Position numbers and translations under genes: made by a program
Shown here: positions 5,635-11,270 of the stretch, piece by piece
Position numbering within the stretch: position 1 is the stretch's first letter
Layout: the number at the start of each line of letters is the position of its first letter
DNA from: PCC-6802 sp031388585
GTDB taxonomy: Bacteria > Cyanobacteriota > Cyanobacteriia > Pseudanabaenales > Pseudanabaenaceae
Assembly (NCBI GenBank): GCA_031388585.1
Contig: JANMRU010000267.1
Span: forward strand, 1-11,270
Length of the DNA stretch: 11,270 nucleotides
Direction of reading: 5' to 3'
The notes under the pieces: generated by a model
Seen by the model: only the letters and a program-made list of their open reading frames with translations
The model's database searches: none
Told to the model about the DNA's origin: nothing

Positions 5635-5761
5635 TATCCAAAACAGAGATATTAATCAGATTGAAAAACCAACAGAATTCCAACAAATTCATGACGAATT
5701 AATCATTCATTTAGATATACTTAATGAAGTATTTTTGCTTTCAAGACTGTTAGAAAATTAA
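5627..5761 (+). CDS. Small ORF (44 aa) overlapping the cyAbrB start as TAATG
   Basis: From a GTG at 5627, just after a HIP1 site, 44 codons read MANIQNRDINQ...IHDELIIHLDILNEVFLLSRLLEN and stop at TAA (5759-5761), whose last base is the A of the cyAbrB ATG. The second half is a plausible amphipathic helix. TAATG overlap is a common sign of translational coupling, which makes a real small protein, or the preserved 3' end of a larger decayed gene, credible. No clear Shine-Dalgarno sequence precedes the GTG, and I do not recognise the family. Confidence 0.35.
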   Translation: MANIQNRDINQIEKPTEFQQIHDELIIHLDILNEVFLLSRLLEN

Positions 5762-6141
5762 TGACTAGAATCAAGTTACCTGTAATGTTAACTGGCGAAC
5801 CTCTTCTCCAGAAAGTCAAAGAATTAGAGCATTTATCTAAAGAAGAAAAAGCAAAAGCTTGCGGTTATGCTACTACTACCAAAAATGGGCAAGATCGCAT
5901 CAACCTGATGAAATTCTATAATGCCTGGATGGATGCAGATGGCCTCACTTTAGATCCGAAGGGAACAGGCAAAGGTGGACGAAGTGCTAGTTATCGGGTC
6001 AGCGTGCAGAGTAATGGCAACCTTCTAATTGGATCGGCATATACCCAATTGATGGGTCTAAAACCAGGCGACAAACTAGAAATTAAGCTAGGCCGCAAGC
6101 ATATTCACTTACGACAAATTGAGGATGATGAGACGGAGTAA
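5761..6141 (+). CDS. cyabrB: cyAbrB-type transcriptional regulator
   Basis: The 126-residue protein follows the cyanobacterial AbrB pattern. An N-terminal conserved region (LTGEPLLQKVKELEHLSKEEKAKACGYATTTKNGQDRINLMKFYNAWMDA, 10-59) is followed by a C-terminal AbrB-like swapped-hairpin DNA-binding domain (about 76-120, SYRVSVQSNGNLLIGSAYTQLMGLKPGDKLEIKLGRKHIHL). In cyAbrBs the DNA-binding domain is at the C-terminus, the reverse of Bacillus AbrB. These proteins act globally on carbon/nitrogen balance, hydrogenase and cell-division genes in species studied. I cannot decide between the two conserved clades (Sll0359-like and Sll0822-like) by eye. The start is fixed by the TAATG junction with the preceding small ORF. 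Confidence 0.9.
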   Translation: MTRIKLPVMLTGEPLLQKVKELEHLSKEEKAKACGYATTTKNGQDRINLMKFYNAWMDADGLTLDPKGTGKGGRSASYRVSVQSNGNLLIGSAYTQLMGLKPGDKLEIKLGRKHIHLRQIEDDETE

Positions 6142-6223
6142 CCCGTCAATTTGTAGGGGGATCGTGACGGCAAGCTACTATACTGAATAACATTACATGC
6201 AGGCAAATATAGGATATTAATTA

Positions 6224-6571
6224 ATGACAGCAAGGATTGAGCTAGCTCGCAATATAAATGAGGAAGCAACCGATGTGAAGATTACACGTTCTAAGGATGG
6301 ATCTTCAAGTACCGCAACATTTTATTTTTCCGATCCTGCATGTATGCGTGAAGAAAATCAGACCAAAAGCAACCCCATCCTCGGCATGTTTATGGTTGAT
6401 GAAGAAGGTGAGCTAGTAACTCGTAATGTAAACGCCAAGTTCATTAATGGGAGGTCTGCTGGCATTGAAGCTATACATGTAATGGATGGGGAATTGGAAT
6501 GGGAAAGATTCATGCGATTTATGGATCGTTATGCTGAGGCAAATGGAATGGGCTTTAACAAATCATCATGA
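6224..6571 (+). CDS. psb28: Photosystem II assembly protein Psb28
   Basis: The 115-residue soluble protein carries the hallmark stretches of Psb28: ITRSKDGSSSTATFYF (19-34), GMFMVDEEGELVTRNVNAKFINGRSAGIEAIHVM (54-87) and WERFMRFMDRYAEANGMGF (93-111). Psb28 binds the cytoplasmic face of CP47-containing photosystem II assembly intermediates and shields the acceptor side during assembly and repair; it is not in mature dimers. Length matches the family (about 110-120). AGGA at 6210-6213 is a suitable ribosome-binding site. Its TGA overlaps the next gene's ATG as ATGA, indicating co-translation with the MoaB-like protein. Confidence 0.97.
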   Translation: MTARIELARNINEEATDVKITRSKDGSSSTATFYFSDPACMREENQTKSNPILGMFMVDEEGELVTRNVNAKFINGRSAGIEAIHVMDGELEWERFMRFMDRYAEANGMGFNKSS

Positions 6572-7080
6572 CGATCGCCAATCCTTGTCCCGATCCACCA
6601 ACCTATCGCGTCAATTGTGCGGCGATCACGGTCAGCGACACGCGCGACGAAGCAACTGATAAAAGCGGTAAGTTTGTTAAACAATCCCTGCTAAATGCTG
6701 GGCACTTGGTAAGTAAATATCTAATTGTTAAAGACGAACCAGCGCTAATCCGGTCTTACATGGAATCGCTGTCGTTATTAACTGAGATAGAAGTAGTGAT
6801 TTTAAATGGTGGCACAGGAATTGCGCCAAGAGACAATACTTACGATGCGATCGCGGCGCTACTAGAAAAAACCTTGCCAGGCTTTGGCGAGATGTTCCGC
6901 TACCTAAGTTGGCAAGAGGTCGGTTCCAGGGCGATCGCCTCTAGAGCAGTTGCAGGTATTTATCGTAACAAGCTAATTTTTTCATTGCCCGGATCTAGTG
7001 GTGCTGTCAAGCTCGCGATCGAGCAATTGATCCTACCAGAAGTAATCCACCTCGTAAGGCAATTAAAGGGACTACATTAA
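6568..7080 (+). CDS. moaB: MoaB/Mog-type molybdenum cofactor protein (molybdopterin adenylyltransferase family)
   Basis: The 170-residue protein has the MoaB/MogA fold signatures: AAITVSDTRDEATDKSGK (18-35), VVILNGGTGIAPRDNTYDA (76-94) with the GGTG substrate-binding loop, LPGFGEMFRYLSWQEVGSRAIASRAVAGI (103-131) and the terminal FSLPGSSGAVKLAIEQLILPE (138-158). Family members adenylylate molybdopterin before molybdenum insertion; cyanobacteria use this for nitrate reductase and other molybdoenzymes. Whether this one is the active adenylyltransferase or a MoaB paralogue cannot be settled by eye. The ATG at 6568 overlaps the psb28 stop by 4 nt and fits the family start. It contains two HIP1 sites (6847, 6931). 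Confidence 0.93.
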   Translation: MTIANPCPDPPTYRVNCAAITVSDTRDEATDKSGKFVKQSLLNAGHLVSKYLIVKDEPALIRSYMESLSLLTEIEVVILNGGTGIAPRDNTYDAIAALLEKTLPGFGEMFRYLSWQEVGSRAIASRAVAGIYRNKLIFSLPGSSGAVKLAIEQLILPEVIHLVRQLKGLH

Positions 7081-7158
7081 ACCCAACGCATCTGTGGGGA
7101 TTGCGATTCCCCCTCAAGAGTTTAGATTTTCTAGCTTGGCTATATCGTGTAGTTTTTA

Positions 7159-7287
7159 TAGGACTTACGCACCGTGAAAGATAAAACCCAGATTTTAAGG
7201 AGGTTTTCGGGGCGTTGCCCCAATTGAGGGCTTCGCCCTCAAACTCCCTTACATTGTTTTTTCGTGGATTTGACTGCGTAAGTCCTA
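7159..7287. mobile_element. Palindromic MITE with 11-bp perfect terminal repeats and TA flanks
   Basis: GGACTTACGCA (7161-7171) and TGCGTAAGTCC (7275-7285) are perfect inverted ends of a 125-bp non-coding segment, flanked by TA on both sides (7159-7160, 7286-7287). A TA target duplication is the signature of IS630/Tc1-mariner transposition, so this is probably a non-autonomous IS630-type element moved by a transposase elsewhere. Two further internal hairpins, GGGGC-GTT-GCCCC (7209-7221) and TTGAGGGC-TTC-GCCCTCAA (7224-7242), make the RNA highly structured. It may end the psb28-moaB transcript. Confidence 0.75.
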
Positions 7288-7451
7288 ATTTAAAAATTTG
7301 TTATTTAATCATGTTGTATTTAGTAAATAATTTGGGTATGTTGTGTATAGATTTAGAGTTGGGAAAGCTTTTTAGGCAAAATATGTGTAGATAGTTAATC
7401 CTGCTAGAATTCAAGTAATCGTTAATTTCGGTGACCTATATATTTCTTGCA

Positions 7452-7469
7452 GACTTAGTTAACTAAGTC
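7452..7469. promoter_or_regulatory. 18-bp perfect palindrome upstream of pilG, candidate operator
   Basis: GACTTAGTTAACTAAGTC is its own exact reverse complement with no central gap. It lies 163 bp before the pilG ATG in otherwise non-coding DNA. A dimeric regulator binding site is a reasonable inference; it is not part of the nearby MITE, and no T-tract follows. Confidence 0.4.
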
Positions 7470-7622
7470 ATCGGTTTAATTACATTTATTACTAAGCCTT
7501 ATTAAACTACTAAACATGCTATCAGCAATGTTAGTTTGACAGACGAGCTAGCTGCAGTAAATCTAAAATTTTGGGAATTCTATGTTCGCGAGCGTCTTGG
7601 CAGATCATGGTATCAAAATATA

Positions 7623-7627
7623 GGGAG
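7623..7627 (+). promoter_or_regulatory. Ribosome-binding site fixing the pilG start
   Basis: GGGAG ends 5 nt before the ATG at 7633. It supports this start over the TTG-initiated overlapping frame at 7536, which has no Shine-Dalgarno sequence. Confidence 0.6.
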
Positions 7628-7632
7628 ATTAA

Positions 7633-8820
7633 ATGCTGGTGACCGCACTGAATTTTTCGTTTCAGTCCTCAGAGCTAGCCGATCAGCTAAAGCAGGCCAG
7701 CAACAATTCACTGACTGGATATTGGCACATACAGCCCACAAAAGCTCGAACTACATTGTCGCCCATTTTCTTGGCAATGGTGCGAGGGAAAATAGTATTT
7801 GCCGACAATCAACTGTTATCCTGGCATTCATTGCTTGAAACCCTACAACGATATACATTTAAACTGCGCAGTCCCCAGGCAAGACAAACAATACAGGAAC
7901 TGGAGTTGGAATTAGCAGCCAGCGAAACCATGCAACTGGGTAAGTATATTACTCGATTATCCGAGGTTAAGCTTTTTAGTCAAGATGAGTTACTAAAAAC
8001 GCTGAAATTAAAAGTTCTATCAGGTTTAGACAGCTATCTATATGACTGTGCTGGACAGGCTGGTTTCACTGAAGATATTTCTCTGTCTATTAGCGCTCCA
8101 ATAGTTGGATTTGATTTGGAGGGATTATTTATAGATGCAACGAGGCGACACGAACAGTGGATGCAGTTGCGCAAATTTATACCCACTGTCACTAGCCCCC
8201 TGATTATTCAGCAAAATAAAATTGAGCAGTCAACACTATCTGAAGAACAGAAAGAGAAGTTGCAACGTCTGGTCGTGGGAGAGCGCACCTTAATGGAGGT
8301 TGCGCAACTTATGAGCAGAGATGAGCTTGAAGTAGCAAAAGCTCTGCTACCGATGTTTCAAGATGGATTAGTAGTTGTTAAAGGGGCTAAAACTGACGGT
8401 AGCAATGCAAAAGCAGTACCAGAAGTATTTATAGTTGACGATTCTCCAGTTTTGGTGCAGCAGTTTCGTCTTCTCGTTGAGAAATGGGGATACCAGGTTA
8501 ATTTTTCCAGCAACGCCTTAACTGCTGTAGATGAGATGGCAAAATTTCATCCGTCGGCTGTGTTTCTTGACATTAATATGCCAGGAGCCTCGGGATTCGA
8601 TTTAATTAAGCAAATCCGCCGTCAGCCTAGTCTAGCGTCTGTCCCTTTAGTCTTGCTAACAGCTGAAAAAACAATGTCTAACCAGTGGCGGGCTCAGTGG
8701 GCTAATTGCAAGTTCCTCTCCAAACCAACTACCACTCAAGAAATATCTGTATTTCGCTCAGAATTGTACGCGCTACTACAGGAAATGGTTCCAACTAGTG
8801 AAGAAGGTACACTATTATGA
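7633..8820 (+). CDS. pilG: PatA/PilG-like response regulator (PATAN domain plus receiver)
   Basis: The 395-residue protein combines an N-terminal PATAN/DUF4388-like region (about 8-180), a winged-helix-like stretch (about 200-250; KLQRLVVGERTLMEVAQLMSRDELEVAKAL) and a C-terminal CheY receiver (about 263-386). The receiver is complete: acidic pair D269-D270 in FIVDDS, phospho-acceptor D313 in FLDINMPG, T343 in VLLTAE and K364 in LSKP. Cyanobacterial proteins of this layout include PatA, PilG and PixG, output regulators of type IV pilus assembly or phototaxis phosphorylated by a CheA/PilL-type kinase. The pilG assignment over pixG rests on gene order and the type of receptor at the operon's end. 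It is followed by a 141-bp gap to pilH. Confidence 0.88.
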   Translation: MLVTALNFSFQSSELADQLKQASNNSLTGYWHIQPTKARTTLSPIFLAMVRGKIVFADNQLLSWHSLLETLQRYTFKLRSPQARQTIQELELELAASETMQLGKYITRLSEVKLFSQDELLKTLKLKVLSGLDSYLYDCAGQAGFTEDISLSISAPIVGFDLEGLFIDATRRHEQWMQLRKFIPTVTSPLIIQQNKIEQSTLSEEQKEKLQRLVVGERTLMEVAQLMSRDELEVAKALLPMFQDGLVVVKGAKTDGSNAKAVPEVFIVDDSPVLVQQFRLLVEKWGYQVNFSSNALTAVDEMAKFHPSAVFLDINMPGASGFDLIKQIRRQPSLASVPLVLLTAEKTMSNQWRAQWANCKFLSKPTTTQEISVFRSELYALLQEMVPTSEEGTLL

Positions 8821-8863
8821 GGTAATTCTAAATCTAGAGTATTCTATCGCTTGCGGCGGCAAT

Positions 8864-8883
8864 GAATTTCATTCTTGAAATTC
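8864..8883 (+). promoter_or_regulatory. Intercistronic hairpin between pilG and pilH
   Basis: GAATTTC (8864-8870) and GAAATTC (8877-8883) form a 7-bp stem with a 6-nt loop in the 141-bp gap. A second, weaker pair TTGAG/CTCAA lies about 20 nt downstream. These may stabilise or divide the transcript so that pilG is expressed at a different level from pilHIJ; this is an inference. Confidence 0.3.
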
Positions 8884-8948
8884 CTGGGGGATAATTGAGG
8901 ACGGTCTCAACAATTCTAGGGTAGGCCAGAAAATTTAAAAATCTAGTT

Positions 8949-8952
8949 GGAG
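8949..8952 (+). promoter_or_regulatory. Ribosome-binding site deciding the pilH start
   Basis: GGAG at 8949-8952 sits 9 nt before the ATG at 8962. A TTG start at 8947 would include the Shine-Dalgarno sequence in the coding region and add five residues before the receiver's first strand, so 8962 is preferred. Confidence 0.65.
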
Positions 8953-8961
8953 TATAGAAAT

Positions 8962-9321
8962 ATGAAATTCTTAGTTGTTGATGACAGTGCTGTAGACAGA
9001 CATCTTTTAACATCTATTTTGGAAGGAATGGGTCACCAGGTTGACGCTTTCCCGACTGCCGTTGGGAGCTTGGACAAGATTAGTTCTGGCAACTATAAGG
9101 CGGTGTTTTTAGATATCGTTATGCCCGAACAAGATGGTTACAAATTTTTGAGGGAACTACGTTCCAATGAGAAAACAGCTAAGCAACACGTGATATTTTG
9201 CTCTAGCAAGGTAACTCCTGTAGAAGTTAACTATGGAATCAAACGTGCTGGTGCAGATGACTATATCACTAAGCCTGCAACTGCTGATAGCGTAGCTCAA
9301 GCTTTACAAAAGGTAGCCTAA
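8962..9321 (+). CDS. pilH: CheY-like single-domain response regulator (PilH-type)
   Basis: The 119-residue protein is a stand-alone receiver: MKFLVVDDSAVDR with the acidic pair D7-D8, phospho-acceptor D51 in VFLDIVMPEQDGY, S81 at the switch Thr/Ser position (IFCSSK) and K104 in YITKPA. It has no output domain, as in CheY/PilH/PixH proteins that act by protein contact or as a phosphate sink for the pathway. All catalytic residues are present, so it should be phosphorylated. The stop TAA shares its last A with the next gene's ATG (TAATG at 9319-9323), so it is probably translationally coupled to the CheW-like gene. PilH versus PixH is decided by context only. Confidence 0.9.
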   Translation: MKFLVVDDSAVDRHLLTSILEGMGHQVDAFPTAVGSLDKISSGNYKAVFLDIVMPEQDGYKFLRELRSNEKTAKQHVIFCSSKVTPVEVNYGIKRAGADDYITKPATADSVAQALQKVA

Positions 9322-9836
9322 TGAATGCTTCAAATTCAATGGTAGATACCTCTGCTTGGACATCCAGCTTACCAGATGATGTCCAAAAAGCTGAACAGAG
9401 ATTTATCCTGGCTGGCATTGAACAGCTCATTGTAGTATTTCCTTCTAATGTTATAGCAGATATCTCTATCGTCGATCGCTCCTCGATTCTTAATTTGCCA
9501 TTCTACGATCCGATAATTTGGGGGATTATTCATTGCAATGGTCAGAACATGCCTTTGGTTTCCCTGCGGCAGGTTTTTGGGGTTTCGACGGGATTAATGA
9601 GAGAAAAGCTAACTGTAGTACGACTGAATTCTGAGATAGCTAATTTAGCTGGGTTAGGGCTAATTGTTGATACTACTTTGGGGACTAGCTCCACAAGTGA
9701 ACTCAAATCAGACTTGGATAGCGCCGAGATGTCAATAGGGGAGTCCAAATCTGAATCAAGAATGCGTTTGTTTAAGCCAGAAATGCTTGGTGATCGCTTT
9801 TGGCAACCACAGAGATGGCAAGCATCTGTCATATAA
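9321..9836 (+). CDS. pilI: CheW-like adaptor protein (PilI-type)
   Basis: The 171-residue protein has a single CheW-like domain from about residue 27 (RFILAGIEQLIVVFPSNVIADI) through the Trp/Gly core (YDPIIWGIIHCNGQNMPLVSLRQVFG) and a divergent second half (LTVVRLNSEIANLAGLGLIVDTTLG). A Ser/Glu-rich loop at about 123-146 interrupts the usual pattern, and the end (MLGDRFWQPQRWQASVI) matches the family's terminal helix-strand only loosely. CheW proteins couple chemoreceptors to the histidine kinase. The position between a CheY-like and a receptor gene is that of pilI/pixI. The ATG overlaps the pilH stop by one base. Confidence 0.85.
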   Translation: MNASNSMVDTSAWTSSLPDDVQKAEQRFILAGIEQLIVVFPSNVIADISIVDRSSILNLPFYDPIIWGIIHCNGQNMPLVSLRQVFGVSTGLMREKLTVVRLNSEIANLAGLGLIVDTTLGTSSTSELKSDLDSAEMSIGESKSESRMRLFKPEMLGDRFWQPQRWQASVI

Positions 9837-9889
9837 ATCTTTCAATTCCCTAAAATTGCATAGCCCATCTACTAGACAACATCTAGAGC

Positions 9890-11270
9890 ATGATTATGAC
9901 TACTACTCCCTCTGAATCAATTTCTTCAGTCAACAGTGAGAATGGCAAAAATCTGACTACTCCATTCCAGGAAAAACAAGAACGCTCTATCTGGTCGAGT
10001 ATTCGACTCAAAGCTACCCTTGCTGCTATAGCGATTGGATCCATACCCCTAGCTGCAATTAGTGGTGTTGCCTACTACTTTGCTAATCAATCGATTACCG
10101 CGCAGATCGGCCAAGCCGAACAAAATCGTGCCGGCGAAGTAACAGATGCGATCAATCGCTTCGTGTTCGAGCGATACGGGGATATCCAAATTATCGCAAG
10201 TCTAGATATTCTGACGGATACCAAAACGGGAGCTTCTAAACCTCTTGCTGAGAAGCAAGCTATTCTAGAGCGCTTCGAGAAAACCTATGGAGTTTATGAC
10301 AGCATTGCGGTATTCGATCTTAAAGGTGACTTGCTGATTTCATCGGGTGGCAAACCTTTCAAAAATCACAAAGATCGGATTTATTTTCAAGAAGCTCTCA
10401 AAAACGACAGTCCTTACATCAGCGAGCCCTCTATTTCTGCAACTAGCGGCACCTTTAACGTTTACTTTTCCGCACCGATTAAGGATGCCCAAACGGGCAA
10501 AACCACTGCAATTGTCCGCTCCCGTATGCCCATCAAATACCTGGACAAACTGCTTTCCAAGTATAAAGCAAATGGAGGACAGTACTATTTGCTGAACAAC
10601 TCTAAAGAGATTTTTGTAGGGCCAAAGGGAGTATACGCGACTCAAACTAATTCAGCAGGGCAAAATGTAAGCGCATCTAAAGCAGAGTTTAAAGCCATCA
10701 GCGTTCAGTCCGTTTTTCCCGATCTTCAGCAAATCGCGACAAACCAATCAGCAACAGCGATCGCGCCGAACAAGGATAGCAATAAGGAGCAACTATTAGG
10801 CTTAGCAGCCACTGAAAAATTAGAAGGTATGCCCAAATTAAATTGGGGTGCGATCGTTACTACTGACACTGATGTTGCTTTTGCACCTCAACAGCAGTTG
10901 CTCCTCACTCTGCTGCTAGGAACTGGAATCACAACACTACTTGTGGCCGTGATCGCAACCTACTTGGTTCGTCGTGCTACCCGACCCATACTTGAAGCCT
11001 CAGTAGCTGTAGAAAAGGTAGGACAAGGTGATTTGGATGCGAGGGTCGAGGCAAAAGGCGATGATGAATTGGCGCAGTTGGGGGGCAATATCAATCAGAT
11101 GGCTATCCGGATTAAAGCGCTCCTGGTCGAAGCAGGAGCTAGTGACAACCGCCTTCAACTCCAAAATCAGATGCTGGTAGAGAGTGAAGCTCTACAGACA
11201 GATGTCGGCCACATTCTGGATGTTGTATCGGCTCTTGAAGATGGTGACTTTACCATAGAAGCTGAAGTGA
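9890..11270 (+). CDS. pilJ: Methyl-accepting chemotaxis protein, PilJ-like, 3' end beyond the window
   Basis: The open frame runs 460 codons to the right edge. A cytoplasmic start (about 1-40) and TM1 (about 42-64) are followed by a large extracytoplasmic sensor of about 270 residues with a Cache-like profile (GVYDSIAVFDLKGDLLISSG, KDRIYFQEALKNDSPYISEPSIS). TM2 (about 336-358) leads into a HAMP domain (RRATRPILEASVAVEKVGQGDLDARVEAKGDDELAQLGGNINQM, about 358-405). A second HAMP-like segment begins near 435 (HILDVVSALEDGDFTIEAEV). No phytochrome-like GAF domain follows HAMP at once, which favours PilJ over the photoreceptor PixJ. The methylation and signalling domain would lie outside. ATGs at 9890 and 9896 are both possible; I used the first. 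Confidence 0.9.
   Translation, partial: MIMTTTPSESISSVNSENGKNLTTPFQEKQERSIWSSIRLKATLAAIAIGSIPLAAISGVAYYFANQSITAQIGQAEQNRAGEVTDAINRFVFERYGDIQIIASLDILTDTKTGASKPLAEKQAILERFEKTYGVYDSIAVFDLKGDLLISSGGKPFKNHKDRIYFQEALKNDSPYISEPSISATSGTFNVYFSAPIKDAQTGKTTAIVRSRMPIKYLDKLLSKYKANGGQYYLLNNSKEIFVGPKGVYATQTNSAGQNVSASKAEFKAISVQSVFPDLQQIATNQSATAIAPNKDSNKEQLLGLAATEKLEGMPKLNWGAIVTTDTDVAFAPQQQLLLTLLLGTGITTLLVAVIATYLVRRATRPILEASVAVEKVGQGDLDARVEAKGDDELAQLGGNINQMAIRIKALLVEAGASDNRLQLQNQMLVESEALQTDVGHILDVVSALEDGDFTIEAEV

Larger units (their letters stand above)
7288..7632 (+). promoter_or_regulatory. Non-coding leader/promoter region of the pil operon
   Basis: This AT-rich stretch of about 345 bp holds no convincing gene. 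It contains the 18-bp palindrome at 7452-7469, a TTGACA hexamer at 7536-7541 with only a weak -10 (TAAATC, 7558-7563) 16 bp on, and the ribosome-binding site of pilG. It is the only place for the operon's main promoter. Confidence 0.4.

Noticed and set aside
1700..7290. CRISPR array suggested by repeated palindromic units
   Set aside because: The repeats are dispersed single units with MITE-like ends, with no regular repeat-spacer alternation and no cas genes.
7536..7838. Open frame of 100 codons from a TTG overlapping the start of pilG
   Set aside because: It lacks a ribosome-binding site, has no recognisable family, and its second half is the shifted frame of the well-supported pilG PATAN region. 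Its start coincides with a TTGACA hexamer.
10340..10645. Frames on both strands inside the chemoreceptor sensor domain
   Set aside because: The chemoreceptor frame is open across the whole 9890-11270 interval with TM, Cache-like and HAMP features; these are shadows.

Overview
The window reads as chromosomal DNA from a cyanobacterium. Three lines of evidence agree: oxygenic-photosynthesis genes (a one-helix high-light-inducible protein and Psb28), cyanobacterium-specific regulators and signalling genes (a cyAbrB protein, a SigG-type ECF sigma factor, a PATAN-type PilG), and nine exact copies of the HIP1 octamer GCGATCGC. I cannot name the genus from the sequence alone; a Pseudanabaena/Synechocystis-like relative would fit.

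Layout. 1-140 (minus): start of a small Hli protein, cut by the window edge. 280-1086 (plus): a D-glycerate 3-kinase that loses homology near residue 255 and ends at once in a hairpin, so it looks C-terminally truncated. 1087-1860: gene-poor, decayed DNA with a 17-codon epimerase-like stub, a 16-bp inverted repeat, a small reading frame broken by an in-frame TAG, a 109-bp element with imperfect terminal repeats, and a dispersed hairpin repeat with an internal 75-bp duplication. 1861-2049 (minus): a small one- or two-helix membrane protein whose last codons lie in that repeat.

2167-4776: a stress-response unit consisting of an ECF-type promoter (GGAAC-N17-CGTC), an ECF sigma factor, a cysteine-free membrane anti-sigma-like protein, and a Deg/HtrA serine protease. 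The arrangement resembles the RpoE-RseA-DegP logic of proteobacteria. 4854-4955 holds a second copy of the dispersed repeat, inverted. 4963-5364 (minus) encodes a small two-helix membrane protein. 5365-5760 is AT-rich and appears to hold a decayed reading frame or a tiny ORF ending in TAATG at the start of a cyAbrB gene (5761-6141). Psb28 (6224-6571) and a MoaB/Mog-type protein (6568-7080) overlap by 4 nt. 7081-7632 is non-coding, with a TA-flanked palindromic MITE and an 18-bp perfect palindrome.

7633-11270: a pilG-pilH-pilI-pilJ type chemotaxis operon: a PATAN-receiver protein, a CheY-like receiver, a CheW-like adaptor and the first two thirds or so of a methyl-accepting chemotaxis protein, which runs off the right edge. 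These four would make up the receptor, coupling and output parts of an array controlling type IV pilus motility or phototaxis; the CheA-like kinase is not in the window.

I do not see a clear-cut new defence or mobile system. The most interesting points are the sigma/anti-sigma/protease unit with its apparent autoregulatory promoter, the truncated glycerate kinase, a repeat that flips its hairpin core relative to its flanks and supplies the end of a protein, and the eroded gene translationally abutting cyAbrB.
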